Source of the DNA: Lingula anatina
Lineage: Eukaryota; Brachiopoda; Lingulata; Lingulida; Lingulidae
Reading direction: 5' to 3'
Assembly (NCBI RefSeq): GCF_001039355.2
Contig: NW_019773936.1
Coordinates: forward strand, 370,643 to 434,642
Length of the DNA: 64,000 bases
Shown here: piece by piece, positions 13,801-28,800 of the stretch
How positions within the stretch are numbered: the stretch's first letter is position 1
Layout of the letters: each line of letters starts with the position of its first letter
Made by a program: the position numbers and the translations under genes
The notes under the pieces: generated by a model
Database searches by the model: none
The model's input: only the letters and a program-made list of their open reading frames with translations
Told to the model about the DNA's origin: nothing

Positions 13801-16800
13801 CATCTTGAAAATGCCAGTGTTTGAAAAAAAAGAAAGAAAAAGAAAACATAAAAAATATTCCAATAAGGCTGCCATTCAAACTTTTAATCTAGCTGAATAA
13901 ACATAATATGAATAACTCCACTGAGTTTGAGAATATTAAGGCACTGTTACTCATCTATAGCATTAATGTTGGCATTGCACAAAATAATTTTTCTTTTGTA
14001 AACCTATTTGCAATATTAAACAGCATTTACCTGCATAATTATCACTGATTCCTTATTATGTGACGCTGCATGCTAATTAACACTTTTACAACTGTATCTG
14101 GTAGAGAGCTTAACCTATAGGAGTTAACAGGGAAATCTCAAATGTGTGTTTTATGTAATCTCATTTAATGGAGTTATCGGTGTTGCATACACAGTATGCT
14201 GAAAAAAGTGAAAAAAAAGCATAACTTTTAAGAAAATGGCCCGATCATGCTGATTTTTTAACTTCACTTGCGTTTTATAAATATTTATCAGTTCTGTAAG
14301 TTTCAAGTCAAAAAGTGAAATGATTTTCGACTCAGCGTGTTATCGGTGAAAGTGCACGGCAACGATGGTGACGGCAACGACAGACGCAGGTGAGAACAAT
14401 ATGTACATATGTGTCTGTACATAAAAAATAGCATTTTAACTGGTAAGGAACAACCTACGGTAACTCAGAATCTTTGTTATGCATCAGTTAAGTTAGCAAG
14501 TCTGTGCAGAGAACCTAGTAGACTTAATTACTTCATCAAATGGTAAGTCTTTTTTAAGTTAGAATTTGTGCTTACTTGTAATTGATGTAATTGTAAAACT
14601 TGCATACGCTTCCTTCGCAACTTTCAGAACAATTTTATTATCCACATTTAGTTATTTATTCATATTTCAATATTCTAAACAAATTTCTTAATGAAGCAAT
14701 TCTGATCAAACTGTGACGTTATGGGCCAACTTGATTGTCTTTCTCATAATGCCTGACGCCATAGTCATTCTCAGTGCTACATTTAAACTTTTCATATTGA
14801 GAATGGATGTGGACAGCAACTATCGTGGGAAGGACATCCCGAAAGCCCTAATCAAGAGATTATTTACTTTCCCCAAAATTGCCGTTGCACTTTAAATATA
14901 GTTTTATCTAAAATTGTCTGATTCCATCCGTCCTGACATCGGAACAAAGTATTTCAAGTATTATGAGTGGCAGCCAGAGATGCATGTTATACATGTATGT
15001 ACCTAAATCACTGAAAATAAAATGAAACTCAAATTATAATTACAAATTTCAAAATATTAGAAACCAACCTGTCTATCCCCGACTCCGGGTCGTAAAATCC
15101 TTTCCAATGGACGCAAATGCTGTTGTTATTAGCCTGGTAATCAATGTCAACATGTAGATTTTTACCGTCAAACAGATCTCCGGCAATGGGCTCAGAACGA
15201 TCGATCATAATTGGTTCATCACTGTGACCAGTTGTAAATAACTCAACTGAAAAGAAAGGTTACATGTCCTTCATATTCATTTCAGTCATCTGGGTATCTT
15301 GCACAGACAAACGTATATGAAAAAATAAGGCTGATAAATCGAATGTGCCACGGTTTCCAATTTAGTCTATGCTATTATTTAATAAGCTTACACAAATGCT
15401 AAAAGCTGTAATTAAAAAATATAATCATAGTTCATATTATTCCATACTCCACACTGCAATGCTTTGAACTTAATGCTTACCATTATTAATTGCCCGCACC
15501 CGAATCCACGCGGGTATTCCATCTGGGATCCCTGGATCTTCCAATAAAAGATATGCATGTTTTCTTTCTATATGATCATGCCTGGAAAAGGGTCGAATCT
15601 TAGCATCATACTTGGTTTTACCCAAGGCCAAGTCTACCCTCATGATGCCAGAAAGAGAATCAGACACATTATAGTACACTGCCAAAATGTCGAAGTCTTC
15701 GTCGTATACAATGTCATTAATCCCACTGAAAATTGGCTTTGTCGTATCGATTATAATAGGTGTGCTATGACACACGGTGGTCACTAGAGATCCCCCATGG
15801 TGGACACTATTCAGTGCTTGAACAGTCACGTAGTACGAGCCATCGGGAAGATGTAGGTGTTTTGCCAAACCGTTGTGCGTCCAAAATGACTTTCCTGAGA
15901 GGTGTGAGTGTGGGTCATCATACGGCTGGACATCTGTTCCACATACAGTTGAACCAGCTGCCCACGTGTAACCCCAGATGCCAGTTTCATTGTCGTGGAA
16001 GCCATCCCAATTAGCTAAAATTATAAAGTTACACATTAATGCGATTGCAATAGTTAATGTGGTTCACAATTGTAGTAGTCATTGTATCAGACATCCGATT
16101 TCGAATGAAAACACCTCGTGTCTCAAATTTACTAGCAAGAGCAAACATAGGGGGTTATACATGACTTACGTATGGAACTTTTAATGGCGGTGGTGGATTT
16201 CCATACCTGACAAGTAATGGTTGGCAAGGGTATACTTCGTGTCCCTGACAGCATGGTGTCCATTGAAAACGGTGTTAGATCCTTCGCCATCTATAATCAA
16301 CCTAAAATGACGATCATAGTAAAACATTTTTTAAAAAATCATAAAAAAATAAAAAATAAAAAACAGGCCATCATGAATACAGTATGTGTACTTTGAATCA
16401 TCACAAAAAAGCTACAATATAATTTGATGTAGGCTAAAGAGAATAAGTATATGCCGAGGGAAATGTGGTTGATACTGATGACGCACAATTTCCACGAATG
16501 ACTTAAATATTCTACAACATCATCAAAAGGAAAAAGCTTAACATTCCTATAACCATCTACTCTATTCTTTTCTAAAGCAGGATGAATGTCAACAATCTAA
16601 GTTTCAACTTTAAGATATCTTATTTGAATTACGCATATCCTACCTATGATTTGGATGCCAAGTCACGTCAATACATCGTTGAGTTACAGCTGCCGAGCAA
16701 CCATCTGGTTTTACAATATCGACGGAAGAGTTGCCTATAGGACCTGGTTCTGGTGGAGTGAAGTCAACCAGCGTTCCCTTGGATGATATAATCGAGGTGT

Positions 16801-19800
16801 ATCCAACTTTGTTTCTTATTCTCGTGTTTATGTAGTACACTTCACCGTGTTGCAGATTTAGTTTGTCAAATACTAAATATGAGGAATGACCCATGCCAAT
16901 CCTTTCAAAATTGTGGTAGGCCCCACTGACAACCAGTTTAGCCATTGTTCCTTCCAGGTACTTATGCAAATCACATGTTAAGGTATTAAAGTTGTAATCA
17001 AAAGAAACGCATTTCAGACCTAAATCCAAGCATGCTTTTGCACACTTCAGAGCAGTTTTGCTATGAACGCTTTCAATTGGTGTAACTGTTAGTTTATACC
17101 CACAGAAAAATGAGAGAGTTCATTTTCAATATCTTTATTTTTAGGCATTTTATCTGGGTAGAATGGCAGCCAGTTGACAACTTCGGCGTTTGTAGGGCCC
17201 TGTCCAAAACCGACGCATTTGTATTGGATCTCCTCCAACGGAGAGTCATCAAATATGGTGAGCGTTCCGCTAATTCTATGCGGATGACTTGTATAAGCAT
17301 GGGATGCTTCAAGACGGCCATCTGGAGGAGTGACATCATACGTCTCAAGTTTGCATGTTGAAATGGCCTCGAGGCCCTGGCTATTTATGGCCTTGACCGT
17401 AAAGTAGAGAGGTATCCCATCGACCATCTTTTGAGAAACTGTGAGTGGTGAACCGCCCATTTCCGTCCAGCCACTGACGTCAGTGCCACCAGGGTGACTT
17501 CCAATAGCATAATGCAATTTGACGTCACTCACGGAGTCACATGATGCGGCTTCGAGGATAAACGCGGGGTCAGTGTAGTCTTGACCGCCGAGTTGTTTCA
17601 CAGTACAATTGGGTCTATCTGGTGGAGAATTATCTCTACCTACATTCGATTTATCAAATATATTGTGTCGGATTGGGTCCATCTTATATTTCCACAGCGT
17701 ATGATCAAAAACAGTTACTGTTACAAAAAGTAGTTTCAAATGAACGTAGGCAGATAGTCTCACTTTTAAAGGAACAAGCACAAGATCCATCTTTGCTCTG
17801 AAACAAAAGGGTATAATGTTAGAGATTTGATATTCACTGTTAATCAAAATGGTTGTTACAGTTAATAAAATGTATCACTTTTTTAAACTGTCAACTTTTC
17901 TTTATTGTACTATTGTATCATTGCAGACACAACATGTTTAATCACTAGACATTCAAAAGAAACAAAAAAGCACAGTTATACTGCACACTTCCTGTGGATT
18001 AAATTAGTTTCAAATTTGGCCCTATATTAGCTTTTTCAAATACAGATTCTATCAATTCAAAAATGCTTATAATGCACCATGGGAAGTTACAATCAATTTC
18101 AAAATTTCACATACATTTCTTTAATAAAATAAGTATGTAGTTATTAAAGAGATAATAACTTTTGTTTTGGCCAAAAAATGAATTTTCCTGGAGTAAGCAA
18201 CAATTTGTCCATACTTACCAATTTTTACATTCAAAGTTAGTCCCTGTTTTTTTTCTAAAAAGTTTGGTTTTTTGTTAAAATCTCTTCAGAGATTATAACA
18301 GAGTAGTTTTTGTGGTAAAACAGAATACATTATATTTCTGTGAGTTGTTCACAATGTTTTTATTGTGAAATATAGATCTCATGCCAAATTTTATTATCCT
18401 TTTAATGTCAATATCAGATGTGACCCCCATATATAATCAATAATGACCCAATATACACAATGCAGCATGTTGTTCACTAGTGCCACCAATCTTTGATGGG
18501 CCATATTCTAGATCTGTTCCACTCTTGGGTCAAAGCTTGTGTCAGTTGTTGTAAATATGCAGGGTGAGGGTTTATGTTTTATACAGGTCTCTCAAATTTG
18601 TCCCAAAGGTGTTAAGTTGGATTCATTTCAGAGTTTTTGGCAGGTTGTTCCATGAGTAAAACTTTTGGTTTACAAAATGCCTTAAACCAAGTGACCAATA
18701 TGGGGTAGCATTGTTGGGCTGCAAGCAGTTGTCCTGAATTATCACACATGCAAATGGAATCAAATGATTTTTGTAAGATATTCTTGTACACCATGACGTT
18801 GACGTTTTCTTCCAGAAGAACCAGTTGGCTGAAACCAATGGAACAAAAAGCACCCCAAACATGAATAGAACCACCTTCAGCAGCCTCAATTTCTTGTACA
18901 TTTTAATTTTCTACTAACATCTCTTCTCCAGGAAGGCGAGGCACTCGCAGATGGCCATCAGGGGGTAGGGTACAGATCTGGATTCATCTGTGAATTTAAC
19001 ATGGTTCCAATTTGGGACTTTTAAATTTCCTTTCAGCATAGCTAAGCACATCCTGTTCATGTGATGACAGCATGTTATAGGCTTCTTAATCACCCTTATT
19101 GCCCTATAGCCATGTTGAGTGAGTTTCCTGTTCACAGTTTGGCGGGAAAGACAAAGCAAATGATAATCCCGCAATTCTGTTACACTGGCAGCTAGTTCTC
19201 TTTGAAATGCCAAGCTGTCTGGCAATGTTGGATTTGCTAATGTCCACATCATTGACTTCAATTATCTGATTCCTAAGACCAATGTCATTTGGTCCGGGCA
19301 TGGCATCAGCTTTAGTATGGTGCAGGTCAATTCTCATGACAACCATTATGAGCAACCTTGCACATAACCAAGCATACCAATTGTGATCAATTCAATGACC
19401 CTTGTTGCAAATACTATAATATATATTAGTTAATTTTAACCGTGGTAAAAATCAATTTCCAATCAAATAAATTTGAATCATTCATCTGAAACAATATTTA
19501 TAAAAAGAAACTATTCAATAAACTCACCTCACATTTATCGGGAATTTCCCGAAACCAATAGTGCCTGTTATCGGAAAGCTAGTGTCCAGCAAGAAACCTT
19601 CAATACGGATTCCACCACTAAGTATCCCAAGGTTTACTTCAAGGGATCCCCAGACCTTCCCAGCAACATATGGAGTTATTGTAACCTGTCATAAAGTTGT
19701 CATATTCAGACTACAGTATTAGACAAACATACAAAATAATATGTAATGTTAATTAGAATGTGTTTTACCTGGATGCAAATCACTTATTAAAACATTTTAC

Positions 19801-22800
19801 ACACCTGTTCCCATGGCAACTCTGATCACTTCACATTTTACAATATATTTCTCCTGAGTGGGGTCATATTCAATATGGGAAAATAGTGAAAAAATCTATT
19901 TTGGTCTTTTGCAACCACAACTTTTCTTTTGGTTTCTCACAAGAAAACTGTAAATGGTACAAATGAGCAGAACAAAAATCTGATAATAAACAACAGTTAC
20001 ATAAAATTCAATTAATAAAATGGCACAGCAATCTTTACGTTTTTACACCAATACATATGAGCCTTTGGTTGCAATTGACTCCACTTACCAAAGTGTTACC
20101 ATGGAAATTCTGCAAATCCCTAGTCATTTCAATCTCAGTCAGTGCAATGACAAAGAGTAAAATGCTTATGTAGATCAAAGAACAGGACTGGGAGGATATC
20201 ATTGTTTCCAGTTTGTGAACTTACCTTAGCTTTCATACACATAAGGCAAGCTCCAGCTGAAATCCTCACACCGATCTCACCACCAGCACCAAACCCTATG
20301 TGCAAAAGGGATATTAGATATGTGGATAATAACTGGTTGACAAAGATTAGAATATGCATACAGTATTGACCAAAATTATTTTCAATCCAGATGTAGAGGC
20401 TAGGCATCAAAGCTGACACATGTAAAGACATTTAAAGAAGAAATTCCCCCCCCCAAAAAAAAAAAAGATTCAATAATTTACATCTAGGCGATGAGACCAA
20501 TGATGAGAGAAGTATTTAAAAAGTTCTTCAAAATTCAGCTATTCACACATGAACATGAATGGTCAGAATAAAAAATATTTTGCAATCTATTCACAAATAT
20601 TTTTGTTTTTGTTTTTAATTTTCTACTGCATCAGCACATCTTTTATGTTTAAGATTTTATCAACTGAATACATCATTTTCTATAACCCCCCCCCCCCCCC
20701 CCCCATTAAACATAATGAGTGAGCCCTTAGCTAACTCTCAAAAATGAAAAAAATAGGCATATGGGAGAGCCAGAGGGATCATTAATAAAATGTAAATGGT
20801 ACAAATAAGCAGAACAAAAATCTGATAACAAAAAATTATATATGCAATTTCAGTTCACAAAGGATCTTACACGGTCTTAATCATTACAGCAGTAGACTTA
20901 AAATCTGCTTTTAAGATCAAAAATGGTCTAACATCTACTTATAATAAATGGTCAAGCAATTTCCTCCCTTTACAATGGGGGATATCTCCCCTCACAATGG
21001 AGGACACCTCTGCTCACAATAGGAGAACGTGTGAGGGGAGACAATTGCATAACAAGTGAGTCCTGTAATGGTCTTACTCATGTTTTAAGACCATGTAAGA
21101 TTGTTTTTGATCTGAAATTGAACTTTAAGACCAAATCAGGTGCACTAGTGTGTGTGTGTGTGTGTATGTGTGTGTGTGTATAAATAAATTAATGACTAAA
21201 ATAGCCTATTAAGGAGGAATGTACATTGCTTATTACATTTATGAATATTTTTAAAAAGTCACTTAATTGGACAAGGTTAATATTTCGAATAACCTTAAAC
21301 ATTCAAGATACAATTTTAAAACAAGTTTAATATATTAAATTTCCAGACTTATCATTTGACAACAGGATCAGAGGTGATACAAAATAAGCCAATATTTTAA
21401 TTAAATTGATAAATGATTTTATTTTAATTAATAATAAAAATTAATAAATAATATGAAATGAAATGCTGTATTTCAACTCAACTTGCCTTTTCATTGAACA
21501 AAAAAATGGAAAATTTAAAAGGATAGAAAAGTCACAGTTTTTCAAAAAGGGAAATCACTTTCTTTACAAAAATGTGAATGTTTCCCTGTAATTCTAAAAA
21601 CATTAAATGATTATTTGTGTCATGACATAGCTCCTATAAACTACCTTACATGACTATATGGCAAGCAATGGCAGGGCAAAATATAATAGTAAAAATACTG
21701 CAAAGATAACTTAAAAAGCTGCAAGACTGTTGACTTTACTGTCAACCCATAAAATTATCAATGAAACATATTTGTTTAAAAATGAGTTTTTATATTTTTA
21801 AACAAATAATGAAAATTAGCACACATAGCATAGCATATTATTTACATGTAATTATATATTTAATTGTTAACAGGTGATCTCATTGTAATATTGATGCTAT
21901 GTTTTTTATGCCTTGTAAAAGTATTCAAATTGGCTGCTGCTTCAATTGAATGCCAACAAATCAAATTTAAAACTAGAAAAGCACTCAAAGAGAGCAGACC
22001 TCCGCCAAGGCAGCAAAGTCTCCATTCAATGCCGTTTCACCCCTAAATTTTCAAGATTATTGATTATTGATTGATTATTGATCCAGATCACCACCAAAAA
22101 CTAATTATCTGTTCCTTGGCCCACTTCTGACAGTTCCTGAAAATTTCATCAAAATCGGCCCATAACTTAATTTTTTTAATTTTTGATTATTGATTATTGA
22201 TTGATTATTGATCCGTATCACCACCAAAAACTAATCACTTCTAAGTTAACCCATTTCTGACCTACCCTGAAAATTCCATCAAAATTCATCCATAACTTTT
22301 TGAGTTTTGTTGATGACAAACAAACAAACAAACAAACAAACAGGGGTAAAAACATAACCTCCTTGGCTGAGGTATAAATATCCATTCATTCACTGAAGTA
22401 CATTTTCAATTATTTTTAGATATATGGAAAAACCACAGCTATTACTACCAATCAGCCAGTCCTCATATAGTTCTATTGCTAAGCAAATTTTTATAATTAA
22501 AACTAATTAAATAAAATTTCATTAGACTACAGACACTGATCCTTCCTTTTAAGTAACTTTAACTTTTTCAGCAATCTATACTCTGTCAGTTTGACACCAC
22601 TTTATGATAGTGACATGCAATTGCCTTTACCTCAGGATGGTTGTTCTATAAAGGCAAAGGGCCATGATAATGAAAGAATGTGACATTTTAGCTTAGTTGT
22701 CTGTTTTTAATTGACAATTACATAAGTTTAATAGCAATTTTAAACTTGAAAATTGGTGGAAAAAACTTACAATATTAAATTTAATTAAAGACAAATTTGC

Positions 22801-25800
22801 AAGCTGTGGGTCAAATAATCATTTTGTAATCATGAGTGAAACAAAGTCTACAGTAACTATTCTTTAGTACTGTGTCAAATTTGCTTAATTGGCAGCATTT
22901 GGTCAATCATATTTCTTTTGACATGCTACTTACATAGATGTTATTTACCATGTTTAATGCAGAATGTTTATTAATTTCTCACATGAAGCCAACATGTCTA
23001 TGAGTGTTAATGTAAAATATACAGTACTGCTGTATTCCAATTATTTACAAATTGCAAATTTGGCTTGTTAAGATACACTTTTTTAAACAGGACAAGGAAA
23101 TATGGTTGTTTCAAACATTAAGGCATGTTGAATGATAAACTGTATTTTTGTGAAAATATTGAAAAATCCTATTATGTATGAAATATATAATTTATCATAT
23201 GTGCTATGCGCATCTACTGGCTAATTTGATATCAATTACATATTGATTTACAATTGATATTTTGTCTTTTTTGGTAATTAAATCTTATAACTGTCAGTTT
23301 GTTTCTTTGATTTGAGGCCATTAATAGCTTAGAATTTAAAAAAACTAAATTTTAGTGTTTATATGTACTGCTTATTCACTTCTCCGATCAAGTAAATTCT
23401 ATACACAAATTACCTGCTTTTATATTTTATTACAGTTATCATTCCTAATCACATGTATACTCTCTGTAATATGAACAATTAATATTATAATGTATACATT
23501 TATTTTTAAGTGCTTGTTATAAATTTGAAGGATGCAATGCCCCTGCTGTCAAAGAAATGAGTCCATATTTCTTCTCAATGAATCAAACAAACTACTTGCG
23601 GTGGCTCTAAGGAACATTTTCACTGGTACTGTGATGCCTAACCAGAAGGAAGAGTAACAGTAAGATAAATCTGTCCAACATTTCTGTAGTTTGGTGTGCG
23701 ATGAGGCAAATTAGCTCTAAGATTGTGAGCAACTGGAGGATTTGAGAATCCAACTGATGCGGTGCAAGTGGTCTATGGTCATGTGCAACCTTTGCAAGTA
23801 CTGGAATCTTAACAGGAAAAAGCTGACAAAAGGGCAAATGCACATGCATTTAAAGCAGCTTTAATTCACAATCTCCTGATACAAATATAGAGGGCTCAGG
23901 CGCACAGTAGATTGAGACATTCAGCCAATCTTTCTGACCAGAAAACCAGCGCTCAAGGGACATCAAGCACTCATCACTTGTAAATGTGATAGATCCAGAT
24001 AATTAACCTTTCTGAGACATGACCTGTGCCCTTGCAGTGCAAATAGGTTCTACCATGTACTCAATCATGCCTCTGCATGTTCGGGGAGGAATGTGAAAAT
24101 GTGTATGTTAACAGTGGATGCAACATAGGCAGTGGTGAAGATGAAAATTTTGAAATTTTGTAAATATTGTAATGATTTGAAATAAATAAATGTATTTATT
24201 CATATTGTTCATGGTTTCATTGAATATTTATTCATTATATATGCAACATGAATATGATTTAATAAATCTTAATGGACCAAATTCATTATTGACATCTATT
24301 GAAATTATGAGAAGGGTCAACTTATTTGAAAAATGAACATATGTTTACTAATGAATAAGTTAAATTTCAGTCTCCAAACTTTAGAAAATAAATGAATATA
24401 ATCGACCAAATACTGTCAGTTAAGCAAACTTAAAGCAACAGTAAAGAAAAGAAGACTGTTTCACTTACAGTTACAAAATAATTTTTGTCCTGCACCTCGC
24501 AATTTCAAGTATTTAAAGTATTTTTAAGCAATTTAATGGCCGATTTTTGGGAATTAAATTGCCTTCAAATTGTAGTTATTGCCGATTAAAATGGATATCT
24601 AAAACCGCCATTTATCACATATCGCCATTTTTAGCGCTTCTTTCAGTGTCAAGGCCCGTTGGTTTTATAAGACGGCCACCCTGAAATAAACCATCATACA
24701 TTTGTCTAACAAAACACCAAGTCAAACCAAGTAGATTGCCGAGGAAAAAAGAAAAATAAGGCTCAAAGTGTCTAGCCTACAAGGTATGATTAGTGATTTT
24801 AGAATAAATCTGAATAAGCCTGAAAAATATTGTCAAGGAAAATTAACTTACCTAATTTAAGTGGTAAAGGTCCAACAACAAATCGGAAGTTAAAACCGAA
24901 GAACTGTTTATAGTATTTTAGTGGTCGTATAACTCCATCAAAACAGAAGTCTACAGAACTGGGAAATTCTGATTTTCCAATTTTCAGCAGAAGTCCAGGA
25001 TTTTTCATAATCTAGAAAATATACAATTGAAAAAATAAAATATACAAGTCACTTTATTGTATTCATTTTCAAATTGGTGTTTTTAAGGGTACTGACAGGG
25101 TCTATGATCATTATAATTTAAAAATGAGGTGTTCAATGCATATGATTATTCAATAATGCATCATCATTTCCCAACAAAATCTCATTGAAAAAAAATGGAA
25201 TTTATATTTCCTGTTGCTAAGTATTAACATAGGCACCTCTACGATTTATCATCAATTTAACAGCTTGCTATTTTGAGGTGGAAAGCTAACTCCATCCTGA
25301 ACAAGATCTTATCAAGAAAATTGGCATAGGTAAGGACAAGCATATATATAAGAGTTCAAGTTTATACTTTAAAAAATGCCAGAATGAGAAAAAAGTGAAA
25401 ATTTCACAAAAAATTGCAGAAATTCAATAAAAAAACTATAATCTTATAGAGTTGTTTTCTAATTTGAGCTGTATGTTAATTCTAAAAATCATTTTTGTAA
25501 ATTAGAAATAAGAATAAGTGCCACAGTTTTCTTTGCATATTATTTGTGGTGGCTGACAGTGCATAAAGTAGGTTTTTTAATTTGGATGCAATATTAATTA
25601 ATGATTAGTAGTTTAATTACTACCAATTTTCAAACATCTACTGTAAATAACATAGACATTTAGAAAATTTGATAACCTTTCTGCTTCATGCCCATGGGAG
25701 TTCAATTCCCACAATGAAAATGTAAATATGTGAAAAATGACAATTGCACAAAAATGTTTAACATCCAGAAAAAGCCAATTAGACTGCTTTCCTAATTCAG

Positions 25801-28800
25801 GCTGCATTTTAGTCCTATGTTTCCTTTTTGTAAGTTTGAGAATTATAAGTAACATGGTTTTTCCTTAATGGTCATCATGGCAGCAGGGTCCAAAATAGGG
25901 TTTTTTCTTTAATTCTGGTGCAACATTACATAATGCTAAACAGCATTTTCTACATCAATTTTTAATGATATGATAAAAGTACCATGCATATTCAAAAAAT
26001 GTGACTAGCAAAGGTCTTCAAGCCCATGAAAGCTCAGTCACACCTTGAAAATGCTGATATGTGAAAAATTAAAATTTCACAAAAAAACTGTACAACTTCT
26101 ACAAAAAATAAACAATCAGACTTGTTTTCCATTTGAAGATGTATATTGATTCCATTAATATTTTTGGTAAGTTTACAAATAGTTCATGGTATGGTTTTTC
26201 TTACATTAATTGTCACTATGGAAGCAGTCCCCAAAATATTGTTTTCTTCAATTTTAATGCAATATTACATTATGTTTAACAACCTAATCACCACCAATCT
26301 TTAATTGTTTACTGCAGGTAGCATGGGTATTTAGAAAATGTGACTAAAAATGTCTGTAGTTAGCCTCCATAATCCTGTGTCTATATCATGTAACTTAAAC
26401 TCTGGTGTTTATAAGTGATTATATAACTTACTGCATCAAGTACAGCAGTGCGAAGCTCATTCATGAACATTAACACTTCTCTTCTTTTTCCAATGTTCAT
26501 TTGAAGTAAGTCATCCACAAAGTATAGCAGTGCCATGCTTTGTACTCGGTCTTCAGTTCCGTCATATTCAACTCCTGAAAATAAATAAAAATAATACATT
26601 TGTGAACTAGGCTTAATTAGGTATCTATATCTCCTTTGCCTCAATCAACTTATACTGTTATTTGTCAAAAAACATAATGAAATTAATCAAACATTTTGGA
26701 ATGATAAATCTAATGCACTGGGCATAGAGAAGTAGTCTAGTTGTACCGACTGAGATCTAGAGTTCAATTATACTAATTCATGACTAGACCACCATGTTGA
26801 ATGTAAAAGCAAGCAAATCTGCATTATATAATAAAGCTTACCGGCTATGAAAATCATTTAAGTAGAATTTGAAAAGTCCAAGAATCTAAAACTGTATCAT
26901 ATTATTCCTGTTTTACCTGGATTGCATGAAACTCCTGCAGGATTTTGAACTCCCAGGTGCATATTTTTGAACATTTCAATGGTCTCCATACATGTTGGAT
27001 AGAAAGCAGAGCATACTGAAATGTTCGACGTCACATATACCCCATTCCTAATTCTATTGAATTGAGCTGTGGTCTTCAGGGTGAAATCACCAGAGGTACC
27101 AAATGGACGCATTATGTTTACATCATCATTCCCTAAAAATTGAAATGAAATATAGCCAAATTTTATCAAAATACACTTAGTCCATGAATAAGACAAAATT
27201 ATGCTTATTACACATGTCACTATGATTTCTTTTGTTTCTGTGTTGGAAATGTACATTTCAACGTGTATTTTGCAAGACTGTTTTTACTCACCCTGTATAT
27301 CAAAACTTGTTACATCATCATCTATCTGTATATCAATTTTTCCACTGCATGTATTCAGGCGCATGTCAAACTTAATGACCTTCTTTACTAAAATAAACTT
27401 GACCAGCAGTCCACAAGTCAGTCCATGACAATCTCTGTGTGGCGTGCAGAAATGCCCAAAGCCTCTGGCTATACCACGTTTAATATTGGGACAAACTGAA
27501 ATCATTTACACAGATAGAAATTATAAGACAATGTTTCAGAAGGAACCTACAACACACAAAACAAGGCACAAATGACACATTCTAGTACACCGTATGACTT
27601 TGAAGGAACATTTGTTTGACAGTCACTATTGTGTTTGTTAATTATTTTAAATCACTGTGAAAACATTTTTACTGCTCTTGACAGTTGTTTTACATTTATC
27701 AGGTGCCATCAGTTCTTACTTAAATATATGTTCATTTGAATGGATGTTTACATTCCTACCTCCTTCAGGTATCTCTGTGTAATGCAACACCAGTTGCTTA
27801 AATGAGCCTGATGAATCTTGCCCTCGTCTTTTTAGAATGTACCTGAGCCTCCGGGGTGAAAAGTTTTCTGGGTGTTCTACTTTATTTGTACGAATGACTT
27901 CAGCTAAGTCTTCCACATATCTTTCAACTGTATGCTGTTTGGCAAATAACTTGCTGGCGTTGAGTATAAATAACACCTGCCGCACTTCTAGGGCATTGAT
28001 ATCAATCTGATCAAGAATACTGGGGGGTTTCTTTTTGCTGAAATGCAAAAAAATATTGCTTGTAGATAAAATGTTAAAATGGCCAAAATCGGTCAAAATA
28101 TAGCTATTTCCCCCACCATTTCTTTTATATAAAATACTTATCAAGATAACAGTATCAGAAAATTCAACACTTTTAGAGCAAACATTTTCCTTTTCATTGT
28201 TACTGTTCACCACCCCACTTGTTTCTGCTTTGAGGCGCCCCCCCCCCCCCACACCCCCACACACACACCTTTATCTTCAAATAAACAGCTTGAAAAGTGA
28301 TGGAGTAAGATCATAATTTTGTTTGTAGCCTAATTCTGTACCTAAGCCTAGATTACATTTGTCATTCAATGTCCATAAAGTGCTCATATACCACATTATC
28401 TCATAACATGACCAGGCTTATTTTTGTATTATCTAAGCAGGTAAAAAAAATAAATCCTACCATATTCTATCTACCTTAAACTATATAAAAAAAACCAATA
28501 TGCTAGAAGGCAACACATACACCAATGTACATGATCGTAGTGCTGAAAAAAATGATATTTTAGCTAAGAATAAAAACATTAAAACATATATGAAAAATTT
28601 TTAAATCTTGTTTGGAAGAGCAAGATGTCACATTGTAACTTTTGCATTTTTTCAACATTTATCAAATGGTCTTACCTTGTGAAGTCTGCTAATTGATCCA
28701 AGCTACCAAAAGAACCCAAGGTACCCCGAAAACGATCAGCCAAGGATTTTGTTGCACTTTCATCCATCCCTTTTGGTCGCCATGGTGTTTCTGGATCTGG

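Larger units (their letters stand above)
20296..24851. other. Intron 30 (4.6 kb): repeats, no exon seen
   Basis: Exons 30 and 31 join in phase across it. It holds a poly-C run near 20690, a GT-rich stretch near 21150, the LINE-like tail at 21980-22375 and a possible transposase fragment at 23850-24010. The rest is AT-rich sequence without coding signal. Confidence 0.7.

Noticed and set aside
20094-20120. Possible 21-nt exon between exons 31 and 32
   Set aside because: Exons 31 and 32 already join in phase 0, and the candidate adds only seven residues without support.
20680-20705. C run, and other simple repeats, as regulatory elements
   Set aside because: Simple repeats with nothing to support a function.
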